Below, piece after piece: positions 8,525 to 16,958 of a DNA stretch of 53,952 nucleotides; the stretch's first letter is position 1, and each line of letters begins with the position of its first letter. Source of the DNA: Methanobacteriota archaeon. GTDB taxonomy: Archaea; Thermoplasmatota; Poseidoniia; Poseidoniales; Thalassarchaeaceae. The notes under the pieces were generated by a model. That model was not told the origin of the DNA. It searched no databases and saw only the letters and a program-made list of their open reading frames with translations. The stretch lies in NCBI GenBank assembly GCA_002727275.1, contig PBWO01000039.1, positions 1 through 53,952 on the forward strand. The letters run 5' to 3'. Position numbers and translations under genes: made by a program.

Positions 8525-9151
8525 ATGAACGAAAGCGCCGACGTAGTCAAGACAGGGACTAGCACAATCGGAATCACATTCGATGGAGGGGTTGTAGTAG
8601 GTGCTGACCACAGGGCCACTATGGGGCATTTCATTGCTAACAAAAGCGTCCAGAAGTTGTTCAAGATATCGGATTCGGTGGCTCTGACTACAGCAGGCCT
8701 TGTTGGACACGCCCAATCTCTTTCACGCACACTCGCCGCAGAATTGCGACTTTACGAACTCAAACATGGCAAGCCGATGACCGTGAAGGGTGCGGCCACT
8801 CTAACTGCTAACATACTGGTAGGTCGACCTCATTATGTGCAATTACTGATCGTTGGCGTGGATGATTCCGGTTCTAGTGTCTATAGTATCGATTCTGCAG
8901 GCGGTTCGATTCCTGACGCATACTGCGCCACAGGTTCTGGTAGCCCGTACATGTACGGCGTCCTTGAAGACCAGTTTTCTGAGGGTATGTCGCAAGACGA
9001 GGCTCTCAAGGTTGCTGCCAAGGCTTTACTGGCTTCGGCCCAGAGAGATGCGGCTAGCGGTAATGGGATGGATTTGGCTGTGATAACTGCAGATCACGGT
9101 TTTCAGCAGATGCCTGAGGACGAGGTCACCAACCTATTATCCTCAATCTAA
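8525..9151 (+). CDS. psmB: Proteasome beta subunit
   Basis: Catalytic beta subunit of the 20S proteasome, an N-terminal-nucleophile protease in the cytosol. The precursor is 208 residues with a short propeptide of 11 residues. Cleavage after Gly exposes T-S-T-I-G, giving the catalytic Thr1; Asp17 and Lys33 fall exactly where expected when counted from it. The G-S-G-S region and the later D-A-A-S-G-N-G pattern are also conserved. The ATG at 8525 has AAGGTGAAATC upstream; the earlier frame start at 8498 only adds an unlikely extension. The next gene, fttA, follows in the same direction after 72 nt. Confidence 0.96.
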   Translation: MNESADVVKTGTSTIGITFDGGVVVGADHRATMGHFIANKSVQKLFKISDSVALTTAGLVGHAQSLSRTLAAELRLYELKHGKPMTVKGAATLTANILVGRPHYVQLLIVGVDDSGSSVYSIDSAGGSIPDAYCATGSGSPYMYGVLEDQFSEGMSQDEALKVAAKALLASAQRDAASGNGMDLAVITADHGFQQMPEDEVTNLLSSI

Positions 9152-9223
9152 ACTCCCGGCCTAGTGCCATTGCGCCCTTTCGGGTGACAGCGCTAACCGT
9201 GAGTTCACCATGGATGTGAAGAA

Positions 9224-11140
9224 ATGCGACTAACTTTGAGTGAATTGAAGAAAAAGATATCCAAACTGGTCCCCAGTGATATCAATTATGAAGTCGACCT
9301 AGAAGCCGGATCAATCTCAATCATCACGGATGAACCCTCAGCTTTCGGAGGCTCAGGAGATAATCTGACTGTTAGAATTGCCAAGGCCGTTAAACGCCGT
9401 ATCGTCATCCGCCCTCACCCCGATTTGCTCGCAGAAGAAGACGCTGTTCACGACGCGATTCTGAAATTCATTCCTGATGAAGCAAAACTCCGAAAGACTT
9501 GGCTTGATCCAGCAATTTGTCAAGTCACTCTTGAGTGCGACGACCCTTCTGCTGCAGTCGGCCCTAAGGGGTCAAACATCAAGGCTCTAAGAGATGAGAT
9601 TGGTTGGCTAATTGATGTGGTTAGGGCGCCTGCAATCGAGAGTAGAACTCAGCACGACATCAGACGCTACAGAAAGGAGATGGCCGAAGATAGAAAGTCT
9701 CTAATGAGGAAATTTGGAACCAGAATTTACCGGCCTCCTAGGCCGGGAGAGCCTTGGGTTAGAGTAACCGCTCTTGGCTCATATCGAGAAGTCGGCAGGG
9801 CGATGCATCTAGTGACAACTAACGAATCCAAAGTACTCGTCGACTGTGGTGCTAAACCCACAACCAACCGGAGCGAAGTCGAACCCTTCTTCACGGCACC
9901 TGAACTATTGCCACTTGACAATTTAGATGCCATTGTCATTACTCACGCGCACATAGATCACATCGGCATGCTTCCTGTACTATTCAAGTATGGATATCGA
10001 GGACCAGTCTACTGCACTCCTCCGACTCGTGACCTAATGACTCTACTGCAAATTGACTACATCAAGGTGGCACAGGCAGAGGGCAATGAGTCACCTTACT
10101 CAAAGGCCGACATTCAAGAGTGTATCAAGCATATAGTAGATGTCAACTGGGGTGACAAGACCGACATCTCGCCCGATATCAAGATGACAATGGAGAATGC
10201 AGGACATATCCTAGGCTCTTCCAGCGTGTACATGCAGATTGGCGAGGGTAAAGGCGAGCACAAGCTCCTCTTCTCTGGAGACATCAAGTATGAGAAATCC
10301 TGGTTATTCGATGCGGCTACAGTCAGATTCCCTAAAGTCGAGACCCTCGTAATCGAATCCACTTATGGCGGACCTCAAGATATTCAACCCACTAGGCAGC
10401 AGGCCAGTCAAGAGTTGCAGGATCTAATTCAGGACTCTCTTGGAAGAGGCAGCAAGATTTTCTGTCCAGTATTCGCAGTAGGACGTTCCCAAGAGGTAAT
10501 GATTGCCATCGATCAGTTGTTCAAATCAGGGAACATCAAACCAGTAACCGTCTGGCTAGACGGGATGATTGCAGAAGCCACTGCAATTCACTCGAGCCAT
10601 CCCAATTTCCTCAATCGTGACCTAAGAGGTAAGATGCTTAAGGGTGGCTCGGAGAACCCATTCAATTCACCTTGGTTCAAGCAAGTTGAATCAAGGGAAC
10701 AGCGAGAAAGCATTTTGCTTGACCCAAGTCCTTGCATCGTGTTGGCTACAAGTGGTATGATGACCGGAGGCCCTATTGTTGAGTATTTCAAGCACTGGGC
10801 GCCCGAGCCTGGAAACACCCTGTGCTTCGTTGGATATCAGGCATCTGGAACCCTAGGTAGGAGACTTCAACAGGGCCACCCACAAGTACCACTCTCAGAC
10901 GGTGGCCAGACCTTGATGATCGATGTCCGATGCAATACTGTAACTATAGATGGATTCAGTGGACATTCCGATAGGAACCAGTTGTTCGATTACGTCTCGG
11001 CTCTAAATCCAACACCTCGAAAAATAATTTGTCATCACGGCGATCCTCAGACCTGTAATGCATTCCGCCAGGGCTTAAGGGAGAGATTCAGAGTACAGAC
11101 CTATGCTCCTGCCAACCTAGAGACTCTAAGGCTGACATAA
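9224..11140 (+). CDS. fttA: Transcription termination factor FttA / aCPSF1 (KH, beta-CASP ribonuclease)
   Basis: A 638-residue archaeal CPSF73 homologue. Two KH-type RNA-binding domains fill roughly residues 1-150, with a G-P-K-G-S-N loop. A metallo-beta-lactamase domain follows with T-H-A-H-I-D-H near residue 241, the zinc-binding H-x-H-x-D-H signature, and then a beta-CASP domain with F-S-G-H-S-D near the C-terminus. In archaea it cleaves nascent RNA at U-rich sites and ends transcription. GGATGTG lies shortly before the ATG. It is divergent from sepF with psmB, and its stop abuts the convergent membrane protein gene with no spacer. Confidence 0.96.
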   Translation: MRLTLSELKKKISKLVPSDINYEVDLEAGSISIITDEPSAFGGSGDNLTVRIAKAVKRRIVIRPHPDLLAEEDAVHDAILKFIPDEAKLRKTWLDPAICQVTLECDDPSAAVGPKGSNIKALRDEIGWLIDVVRAPAIESRTQHDIRRYRKEMAEDRKSLMRKFGTRIYRPPRPGEPWVRVTALGSYREVGRAMHLVTTNESKVLVDCGAKPTTNRSEVEPFFTAPELLPLDNLDAIVITHAHIDHIGMLPVLFKYGYRGPVYCTPPTRDLMTLLQIDYIKVAQAEGNESPYSKADIQECIKHIVDVNWGDKTDISPDIKMTMENAGHILGSSSVYMQIGEGKGEHKLLFSGDIKYEKSWLFDAATVRFPKVETLVIESTYGGPQDIQPTRQQASQELQDLIQDSLGRGSKIFCPVFAVGRSQEVMIAIDQLFKSGNIKPVTVWLDGMIAEATAIHSSHPNFLNRDLRGKMLKGGSENPFNSPWFKQVESREQRESILLDPSPCIVLATSGMMTGGPIVEYFKHWAPEPGNTLCFVGYQASGTLGRRLQQGHPQVPLSDGGQTLMIDVRCNTVTIDGFSGHSDRNQLFDYVSALNPTPRKIICHHGDPQTCNAFRQGLRERFRVQTYAPANLETLRLT

Positions 11141-11416
11141 TCACAATACAGGTACATCGAAACCCAATTCCTCAGGGTCCGGAGCCTGAGTGATGGATTC
11201 TGATTCATCTTCATCGTCATCCCATTGAGTTACTTCACTTTCTGCTGCTTCCCAAGGCATATTCGGACTCAATGCAAGAGTCAAAGCCAGAGGTGTTAGC
11301 AATAGAAATCCCCACGACTCAGTAGTTAACTCACCCGTCTCAGCGAACGACCTACCTGACATCAAAATGAAGGCAATCGCTAGCAACCAGCCCAAGCCGA
11401 CCCTGAGTCTCTGCAC
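11141..11416 (-). CDS. Small two-TM membrane protein with acidic tail
   Basis: Unrecognised family. Two hydrophobic segments separated by a short polar stretch are followed by a strongly acidic C-terminal tail of about 40 residues. From the GTG at 11416 the product is 91 residues. The frame is open to an ATG at 11521, but that start overlaps the divergent zinc-ribbon gene head to head, and its extra N-terminus shows no domain. TTG at 11479 is another option. The stop abuts that of fttA. Confidence 0.5.
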   Translation of the reverse strand: MQRLRVGLGWLLAIAFILMSGRSFAETGELTTESWGFLLLTPLALTLALSPNMPWEAAESEVTQWDDDEDESESITQAPDPEELGFDVPVL

Positions 11417-11509
11417 GAGTCGCGTACACAGGATGTGTACATCAACCCGGCCCCTAGAAGACTCAATCTCTCGGGACAACCTATTGAACCTCGAGACTAC
11501 GCATAGTTT

Positions 11510-11950
11510 GTGGAGAAGCATTGGGCACTTGTTCGATGTACTTGTGGAAGTGCCTTCGGCTCACCCAGAGGTGCAAGGCGCGCATGCCCTCATTGTGGCT
11601 CAACACAAGGCTCTGAGTCGAAGTTTTTTGAATCGCCTGATGAGCTATCTGATGCTGTAGCGAAATCAAATCTACCTGACGGGATAGCCCAAGAGGTTGA
11701 ATCTAAGCTGTCTATTCAGGAAGCAAAGGCTGAAACAAAATCAACCATGTCTAGAGGAGGGCCCGAGGCGATTCGTAGGATATTGAAGCAGTCTACTTCT
11801 TCAGATGGGACTTTGACTGTCGAATCACTATCGCGTGAGTTACTCAAAGAGGGCTACGAAGAGCCTACTGCAGAGCGAGTGATTGGGAGTGCGGAACTCG
11901 AGGGAATTCTCATCAGGAAGGGGCCCGAGGCCTGGATCTGGCTCCAGTAA
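11510..11950 (+). CDS. Zinc-ribbon and winged-helix-like protein
   Basis: A 146-residue protein with a C-x-C ... C-x2-C zinc ribbon in the first 30 residues and a C-terminal region of helices and a short beta hairpin (residues about 78-146) that reads like a winged helix. That layout suggests a nucleic-acid-binding regulator or RNA-binding protein, but I recognise no named family. The start is GTG at 11510, with CTATTGAA at -29 to -22 as a TATA-like element. It lies 34 nt upstream of tRNA-Pro on the same strand. Confidence 0.7.
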   Translation: MEKHWALVRCTCGSAFGSPRGARRACPHCGSTQGSESKFFESPDELSDAVAKSNLPDGIAQEVESKLSIQEAKAETKSTMSRGGPEAIRRILKQSTSSDGTLTVESLSRELLKEGYEEPTAERVIGSAELEGILIRKGPEAWIWLQ

Positions 11951-11984
11951 CCTTCATCTCAGCACCTCTAGTGGGAGGCAATCC

Positions 11985-12062
11985 GGGCCCGTGGGTTAGT
12001 CTGGTCTATGCTAGATCGTTTGGGACGATTTGACCCAGGTTCAAATCCTGGCGGGCCCACCA
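11985..12062 (+). tRNA. tRNA-Pro (TGG)
   Basis: A full cloverleaf can be drawn. The acceptor stem GGGCCCG pairs with CGGGCCC (7 bp), and the T arm is CCAGG-TTCAAAT-CCTGG. The anticodon stem GATCG/CGATT encloses the loop TTTGGGA, which places TGG at positions 34-36 with G37 as usual for tRNA-Pro. The D arm is weak, with two wobbles and one mismatch. No intron is seen. The discriminator A is at 12059 and CCA follows at 12060-12062, so CCA appears to be encoded. The next base begins the stop codon of the convergent Nudix gene. Confidence 0.93.
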
Positions 12063-12836
12063 CTATTCGAGCCGGCGAATAGCTTCTATATCGAATAATG
12101 AAACAGCATTTCTCATCGCTTCAGATTTCGAGAACCAACGAGCCTCTTCGATTTCATCGTCCTTGGGGACGATATCTTCTGCAGGAATATCCGCTTTGCA
12201 ATGATAAGTGAATGACAACCAATTGATGCCATCCTGCTGAAAAATCGCCTGTTGGATTACTGCCCCATCATCTCCTTCAGAGGCAATACCAGATTCTCCT
12301 TTGGGATCAGGAATTAGGATTTTGATTCCCAACTCTTCGAGGGCCTCTCTCTCGGCTCCTTTGCGAGGGTGCTCGGCGTAATCGACGAAACCACCAGGAA
12401 GAGTCCAGCAACCTGTAAAGAAGCCACGCGTAACCTTGGCCATTAGTATCTCATTATTTGAGTTCGTGATGACAACCTTACTGACCACTCTGTGTAGGGT
12501 ACGATAGACCGATTCACGAGCTACCGGGTCGACTGCACTATCTGAAATTACAGCGTCTTTCCATGCCCAATGTTCGGGCCAAGGAACATCAGGAGTGGCG
12601 ACGATGACGACATGGTCATCTTGACCTAGCCTAAATCGATTAACACGCCTTTCCTTCCAAGTTAGGCCCATTGAGGTGGCTTCTTGAGGGGTTGGGAGCC
12701 TAATCAGAAAATTATCTCCCTGCCAATCAGTTCTGCCTTTCTTGGGGATGGCAGGGCCGTTTCCAAAGATATCAACTAGAAGCAACTTACCGTCGTGTTC
12801 GAGGTGTATGTGCTCACAGTTTCTATCTTCTCTCAT
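12063..12836 (-). CDS. Nudix hydrolase
   Basis: The Nudix box G-x5-E-x7-R-E-x2-E-E-x-G is fully present in the middle of the C-terminal domain (G-G-F-V-D-Y-A-E through E-A-L-E-E-L-G). Nudix enzymes hydrolyse nucleoside diphosphates linked to another group. The N-terminal 115 residues form a separate, unrecognised domain, so this is longer (257 residues) than a minimal Nudix protein. The substrate cannot be told from sequence. Its stop codon directly abuts the CCA end of tRNA-Pro. It lies 20 nt downstream of mdh on the same strand and may share its transcript. Confidence 0.88.
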   Translation of the reverse strand: MREDRNCEHIHLEHDGKLLLVDIFGNGPAIPKKGRTDWQGDNFLIRLPTPQEATSMGLTWKERRVNRFRLGQDDHVVIVATPDVPWPEHWAWKDAVISDSAVDPVARESVYRTLHRVVSKVVITNSNNEILMAKVTRGFFTGCWTLPGGFVDYAEHPRKGAEREALEELGIKILIPDPKGESGIASEGDDGAVIQQAIFQQDGINWLSFTYHCKADIPAEDIVPKDDEIEEARWFSKSEAMRNAVSLFDIEAIRRLE

Positions 12837-12856
12837 GTAATCACTGAAACTAATGC

Positions 12857-13795
12857 CTAGTATCCAAGAATCGAACTCAACTGCTCCTTATAGAACTCAG
12901 CAGAGCCTTGCAGACTTTCCAACTCTGAATCCTCTAGTTCCAATTCGACAATACATTCCACACCATTTCTACCTAGAATTACTGGAACTCCGATGTAAAT
13001 ATCGTCAAGACCATACTGGCCAGTAAGATAGGCACTGCAGGGTAGACTTCGCTTCCTGTCCTTGAGTATTGACTCTGCCATTATTGCAGCTGCAGAACCG
13101 GGTGCATAGAATGCACTCCCCTTCTCAAGAAGTTTGACAATCTCGCCCCCTCCGCCAGCGGTCCTTTTGGAAATCGCATCAATAGTATCGCCATCCATTA
13201 ATTGGGTGATAGGTATTCCAGAGACAGTGGTGTAACGAGGTAGGGGTACCATGGTATCCCCATGGCCTCCAAGAACCATTTCTTGGACGTCCTCATTGGA
13301 GACTCCTAACTCCTCTGCGATGAAGTGAGTCATCCTAGCTGAATCCAATATGCCGGCTTGCCCCACTACTCTTTCAGGAGGGAATCCTGTTACTTTCTGC
13401 ATGTGATAGGTCATTAGATCTAGGGGATTAGTGACCATCACGATAACGGAGTTAGGAGCATGCTCCTTGATGCCCTGCCCTACTTGTGAGATGATATCAG
13501 CATTCTTTCCCACCAAGTCTTCACGAGTCATTCCTGGCTTCCGCGGGAATCCGGAAGTGACTACAACAACATCTGAATCGGCGATATCTTCGTAGTCCTT
13601 GGTACCAGTGATTTTCCCATCGTAGTTGAGAATCTGTCCGCCTTGGCTCATATCGAGAGCTTTTCCCTTGGCAAAACCCTCGTATATATCCAGAAGGACT
13701 ACTTCTCCGATATTTTTCTGCGCTAGAACAAAAGCGCATGTCGCACCAACATTCCCCGCTCCAATCACAGCAACCTTGCCCGCTCCTCTCGACAT
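12857..13795 (-). CDS. mdh: Malate dehydrogenase (LDH-like type)
   Basis: Interconverts malate and oxaloacetate with NAD in the citric acid cycle. It has the G-A-G-N-V-G dinucleotide loop near residue 11 and an Asp at the end of strand 2 (L-L-D-I), which favours NAD over NADP. The substrate loop is P-R-K-P-G-M-T-R-E-D, where Arg rather than Gln marks malate instead of lactate specificity, and the catalytic His is in G-G-H-G-D-T-M-V-P. At 312 residues it is standard for the family. It is divergent from the transhydrogenase operon, with a 163-nt spacer that I searched without finding a clear TATA box. Confidence 0.95.
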   Translation of the reverse strand: MSRGAGKVAVIGAGNVGATCAFVLAQKNIGEVVLLDIYEGFAKGKALDMSQGGQILNYDGKITGTKDYEDIADSDVVVVTSGFPRKPGMTREDLVGKNADIISQVGQGIKEHAPNSVIVMVTNPLDLMTYHMQKVTGFPPERVVGQAGILDSARMTHFIAEELGVSNEDVQEMVLGGHGDTMVPLPRYTTVSGIPITQLMDGDTIDAISKRTAGGGGEIVKLLEKGSAFYAPGSAAAIMAESILKDRKRSLPCSAYLTGQYGLDDIYIGVPVILGRNGVECIVELELEDSELESLQGSAEFYKEQLSSILGY

Positions 13796-13958
13796 GTTAT
13801 CCTCGCTTGCTCGCCGACGACTCCGAACTTAGCATTACTGTTCTGGACTTGTGCTCGCACTCTAGCATACTGAATGGTTGGGCGACGGCTTCAAGAAGTG
13901 CCTCAATCTGGAGTGCCTTGTTGAGAATGAGCCTACGGCTCAATGTGGAGGCATTTAC

Positions 13959-15119
13959 ATGAAACTTGGAGTCATAACTGAGCCTGAGGGGGAAAATAGA
14001 GTCGCCATCGTTCCCAATTCGATACCCAAGTTGAGTAAAGCCGGATTCAAAGTATTAGTTGAATCTGGAGCAGGTTCTTCATCGAGTTATTCTGATGCAG
14101 AATATGAGTCCAAGGGTGGCAGTATTACTTCCAGAGATGAGGCACTTTCCGCCGACCTTCTAGTAACCATCCACATGCCCGAAACTTCCGAAATGAAAAA
14201 TGGACAAGTCTTGGCTTGTGTAGCCGATCCTTTCCGAAACCCAGAGCGAGTCAAGCAGTGCATGGATTCCTCAATCACTTTGCTTAGTATGGACATGATT
14301 CCTCGAAGACTCTCTAGGGCCCAGTCAATGGATGTCAACTCCAGTCAAGACAACCTTGCTGGTTACAAGGCCGTCCTTATGGGAGCAGCCCAACTTGGCA
14401 AAGCCATTCCAATGATGACAACTAGTGCGGGAACTGTAAAGCCTGCAAAGTTCGTCATCATGGGCAGTGGTGTTGCAGGATTGCAAGCAATAGCAACGGC
14501 CAAGCGACTAGGGGCAATCGTATTCGCATCGGATGTTCGAAAGTCAGCAGCTGAGCAAATCGAGTCTGTGGGTGGCCGATTTATCGAAGTAGAGGGAATG
14601 GATGATTTCGAAGACGAGTCAGGCTATGCCAAGCCCCTGACTCCAGAGTTTATTCAAAAGGTCAATGACACTGTCTGTGAAGTAGCCAAGGATGCCGACG
14701 TCATTGTCACTACGGCTAGAATCTTCGGAAGGCCGGCCCCAATTACCGTCCCTGCAAGCGCTGTTGCCTCATTCAAACCAGGTTCTGTTATTGTCGACAT
14801 GAACGCTGATGTCGGAGGTAACTGTGAGTTGACAGAACCCGGGCAAACCATTGTCAACAATGATGTTACAATTGTCGGAATAGAGAATCTGCCAGGTACA
14901 ATTGCCTCTACTGCTAGCATGCTTTATTCGAACAATCTGACAAACTTCGTCTCCTCATTGATGATAGATGGAGAATTTACCCTCTCGATGGAAGATGATG
15001 TATTGGTCGGAGCCGAGGAAGACTCAGATTTCCACGTACCCGGTATGGGTGGAGTGCTAATATGCGCTAATGGCGAGATTCATCCTAAACAGTCTAGACT
15101 ATCGGAGGTGGTAGAGTGA
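13959..15119 (+). CDS. pntAA: NAD(P) transhydrogenase subunit alpha part 1
   Basis: The soluble NAD(H)-binding domain I of proton-translocating transhydrogenase, which passes hydride between NADH and NADP+. Features are the N-terminal E-x-x-x-x-E-x-R-V-A motif of the alanine dehydrogenase/PntA family, the R-A-Q-S-M-D loop, a G-x-G-V-A-G-L-Q-A Rossmann motif and the mobile-loop region before the C-terminus. At 386 residues it matches the split, bacterial three-subunit type. ATG at 13959 has GGAGG eight bases upstream. The stop overlaps the GTG start of the next gene. Confidence 0.94.
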   Translation: MKLGVITEPEGENRVAIVPNSIPKLSKAGFKVLVESGAGSSSSYSDAEYESKGGSITSRDEALSADLLVTIHMPETSEMKNGQVLACVADPFRNPERVKQCMDSSITLLSMDMIPRRLSRAQSMDVNSSQDNLAGYKAVLMGAAQLGKAIPMMTTSAGTVKPAKFVIMGSGVAGLQAIATAKRLGAIVFASDVRKSAAEQIESVGGRFIEVEGMDDFEDESGYAKPLTPEFIQKVNDTVCEVAKDADVIVTTARIFGRPAPITVPASAVASFKPGSVIVDMNADVGGNCELTEPGQTIVNNDVTIVGIENLPGTIASTASMLYSNNLTNFVSSLMIDGEFTLSMEDDVLVGAEEDSDFHVPGMGGVLICANGEIHPKQSRLSEVVE

Positions 15120-15436
15120 GTCTGACCGTAGCAGCTCTGATTGGTAGCATCACCGTTTTCATCTTAGCTATTTTCCTAGGATTTGAGTTGATCAGCAAGG
15201 TTCCACCGACTCTGCATACACCTCTAATGTCAGGCGCCAATGCAATCTCCGGAATTACCATAGTCGGCGCATTGATTCTTTCCAACACTGCATTCAACGA
15301 AGGCGATCCGGGAACAGCCGCTTGGCTTGCATTCGCTGCTCTAGTTATGGCCACCATCAATGTAGTCGGCGGATTCATGGTCACAAATAGGATGCTTGAG
15401 ATGATTGCTGGCAAGAAGAGAAAGGGGGGTGAGTGA
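15116..15436 (+). CDS. pntAB: NAD(P) transhydrogenase subunit alpha part 2
   Basis: A 106-residue membrane subunit with three to four hydrophobic segments. The conserved family pattern F-L-G-F-E-L-I-S-K-V-P-P-T-L-H-T-P-L-M-S-G-A-N is visible. It supplies part of the proton channel (domain II). The start is a GTG overlapping the pntAA stop, with GGAGGTGG upstream, so translation is coupled. Confidence 0.95.
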   Translation: MSLTVAALIGSITVFILAIFLGFELISKVPPTLHTPLMSGANAISGITIVGALILSNTAFNEGDPGTAAWLAFAALVMATINVVGGFMVTNRMLEMIAGKKRKGGE

Positions 15437-16885
15437 TTGGTAGATGCAGCAGTTTGGGATATCGGCTATCTGATGGCGGCGGCCCTATTCATCCTTGGAA
15501 TCAAGAGACTCTCAAGTCCTAGAACTGCTCCTCAGGGCAATAGAATGGGTGCGATGGGAATGTTCCTAGCAGTTCTAGTAACATTGGCACGAATGCAATC
15601 AGAAGGAGTTATTGGTTGGGAATTGATTGTCGGAGGCCTCGCTATTGGTGCTATTATTGGAGCTTTGATGGCCACTAGAGTGGAGATGACAGGAATGCCC
15701 GAACTCGTTGCATTGTTCAACGGTTTTGGAGGGGGGGCGTCTGCATTGGTCGCTCTTTCAGAGGTTTTAGGTAGATTACAGCAAGGAAACGTTCCAGATG
15801 CCGGAATCGAGTTGTATGCAATCTGGATAGCTATTGGGCTTTCAGGGATAGTTGGATGGGTAACACTGACTGGCTCTCTTGTGGCGATGATGAAACTCAA
15901 AGGAGGTTTCTATGTCCCATTTAGTAAGAAGGATGAGCGTGGCCGCTCTAAGTGGATTAGCTTCCCTACATGGGGCCCTAAGTGGTTGAATACCGTCAAG
16001 ATACTTCTCCTTACAACCTCTCTAGCATTGATTTGGATGACCATCGATGACCCGACTAATAGGGACTACATTTGGATGATAGTGGGCTTCTCAAGTCTAC
16101 TTGGCATACTATTCGTAATGCCAATAGGTGGTGCAGATATGCCTGTAGTAGTTAGCCTACTAAACTCGCTATCAGGAATAGCAGCCGCATTCACTGGATT
16201 CGTAATCGGAAACAATGTCCTAATCATTGCAGGTTCAATGGTCGGTGCAGCAGGATTAATTCTTACTTTCATCATGTGCAAGGCGATGAATAGAACTCTA
16301 CCCGATGTCCTATTCAAGGCGTTTGGCGGGTCAGGTGAGAAGGACCAGTTGACTCGTAGTAAGGTCGGCAGCGATCCAGAAGAAGTCGCAATGGTTCTAG
16401 ATGGCGCCCAGAAGGTAATTGTCGTCCCAGGATATGGGATGGCAGTCAGTCAGAGTCAGCACGCAGTCAAGGAGTTCGCAGATTTGATGGAAGCAGAGGG
16501 CTGTGATGTTTCCTATGCTATACATCCAGTAGCAGGTAGAATGCCGGGACACATGAACGTCCTATTGGCTGAAGCGAGCGTCCCCTATGAGAAACTCATC
16601 GAGATGGACGACATCAATTCCGAATTCCCAGATTGCGATGTTGCTTTGGTAATCGGTGCTAATGATACGACCAATCCAGCAGCTCGAACCGGAGAGGGTC
16701 CTTTGGCAGGGATGCCTATCCTAGATGTCGACAAGGCCAGAGTAGTTGTAATCATCAAGAGGAGCCTTTCTGTTGGCTACGCCGGAGTCGACAATGATGT
16801 CTTTTACATGGACAAGACAATGATGCTTTTTGGCGATGGTAAGAAGATGATGAATGAACTTAACTCGGCATTGAAGGAGTTGTGA
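15437..16885 (+). CDS. pntB: NAD(P) transhydrogenase subunit beta
   Basis: The third subunit of the complex. Roughly nine membrane segments make up the first 290 residues, and a soluble NADP(H)-binding domain III follows, with G-Y-G-M-A-V-S-Q-S-Q-H near residue 335 and the late V-I-G-A-N-D and I-I-K-R-S-L-S-V-G-Y-A-G signatures. At 482 residues it is full length. The start is TTG immediately after the pntAB stop, with AAGGGGGGTGAG upstream. The three genes form one tight operon that can supply NADPH from the proton gradient. Confidence 0.95.
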   Translation: MVDAAVWDIGYLMAAALFILGIKRLSSPRTAPQGNRMGAMGMFLAVLVTLARMQSEGVIGWELIVGGLAIGAIIGALMATRVEMTGMPELVALFNGFGGGASALVALSEVLGRLQQGNVPDAGIELYAIWIAIGLSGIVGWVTLTGSLVAMMKLKGGFYVPFSKKDERGRSKWISFPTWGPKWLNTVKILLLTTSLALIWMTIDDPTNRDYIWMIVGFSSLLGILFVMPIGGADMPVVVSLLNSLSGIAAAFTGFVIGNNVLIIAGSMVGAAGLILTFIMCKAMNRTLPDVLFKAFGGSGEKDQLTRSKVGSDPEEVAMVLDGAQKVIVVPGYGMAVSQSQHAVKEFADLMEAEGCDVSYAIHPVAGRMPGHMNVLLAEASVPYEKLIEMDDINSEFPDCDVALVIGANDTTNPAARTGEGPLAGMPILDVDKARVVVIIKRSLSVGYAGVDNDVFYMDKTMMLFGDGKKMMNELNSALKEL

Positions 16886-16958
16886 GTCAGCGCATCCCTC
16901 TGGGATGCGTTCAGGCAACGGTTATGAGACTCCAACCGACGAGGTGGTACCGGTGACA

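Noticed and set aside
12857..13795. Lactate dehydrogenase instead of malate dehydrogenase
   Set aside because: The substrate loop has Arg in P-R-K-P-G-M-T-R where LDH has Gln.
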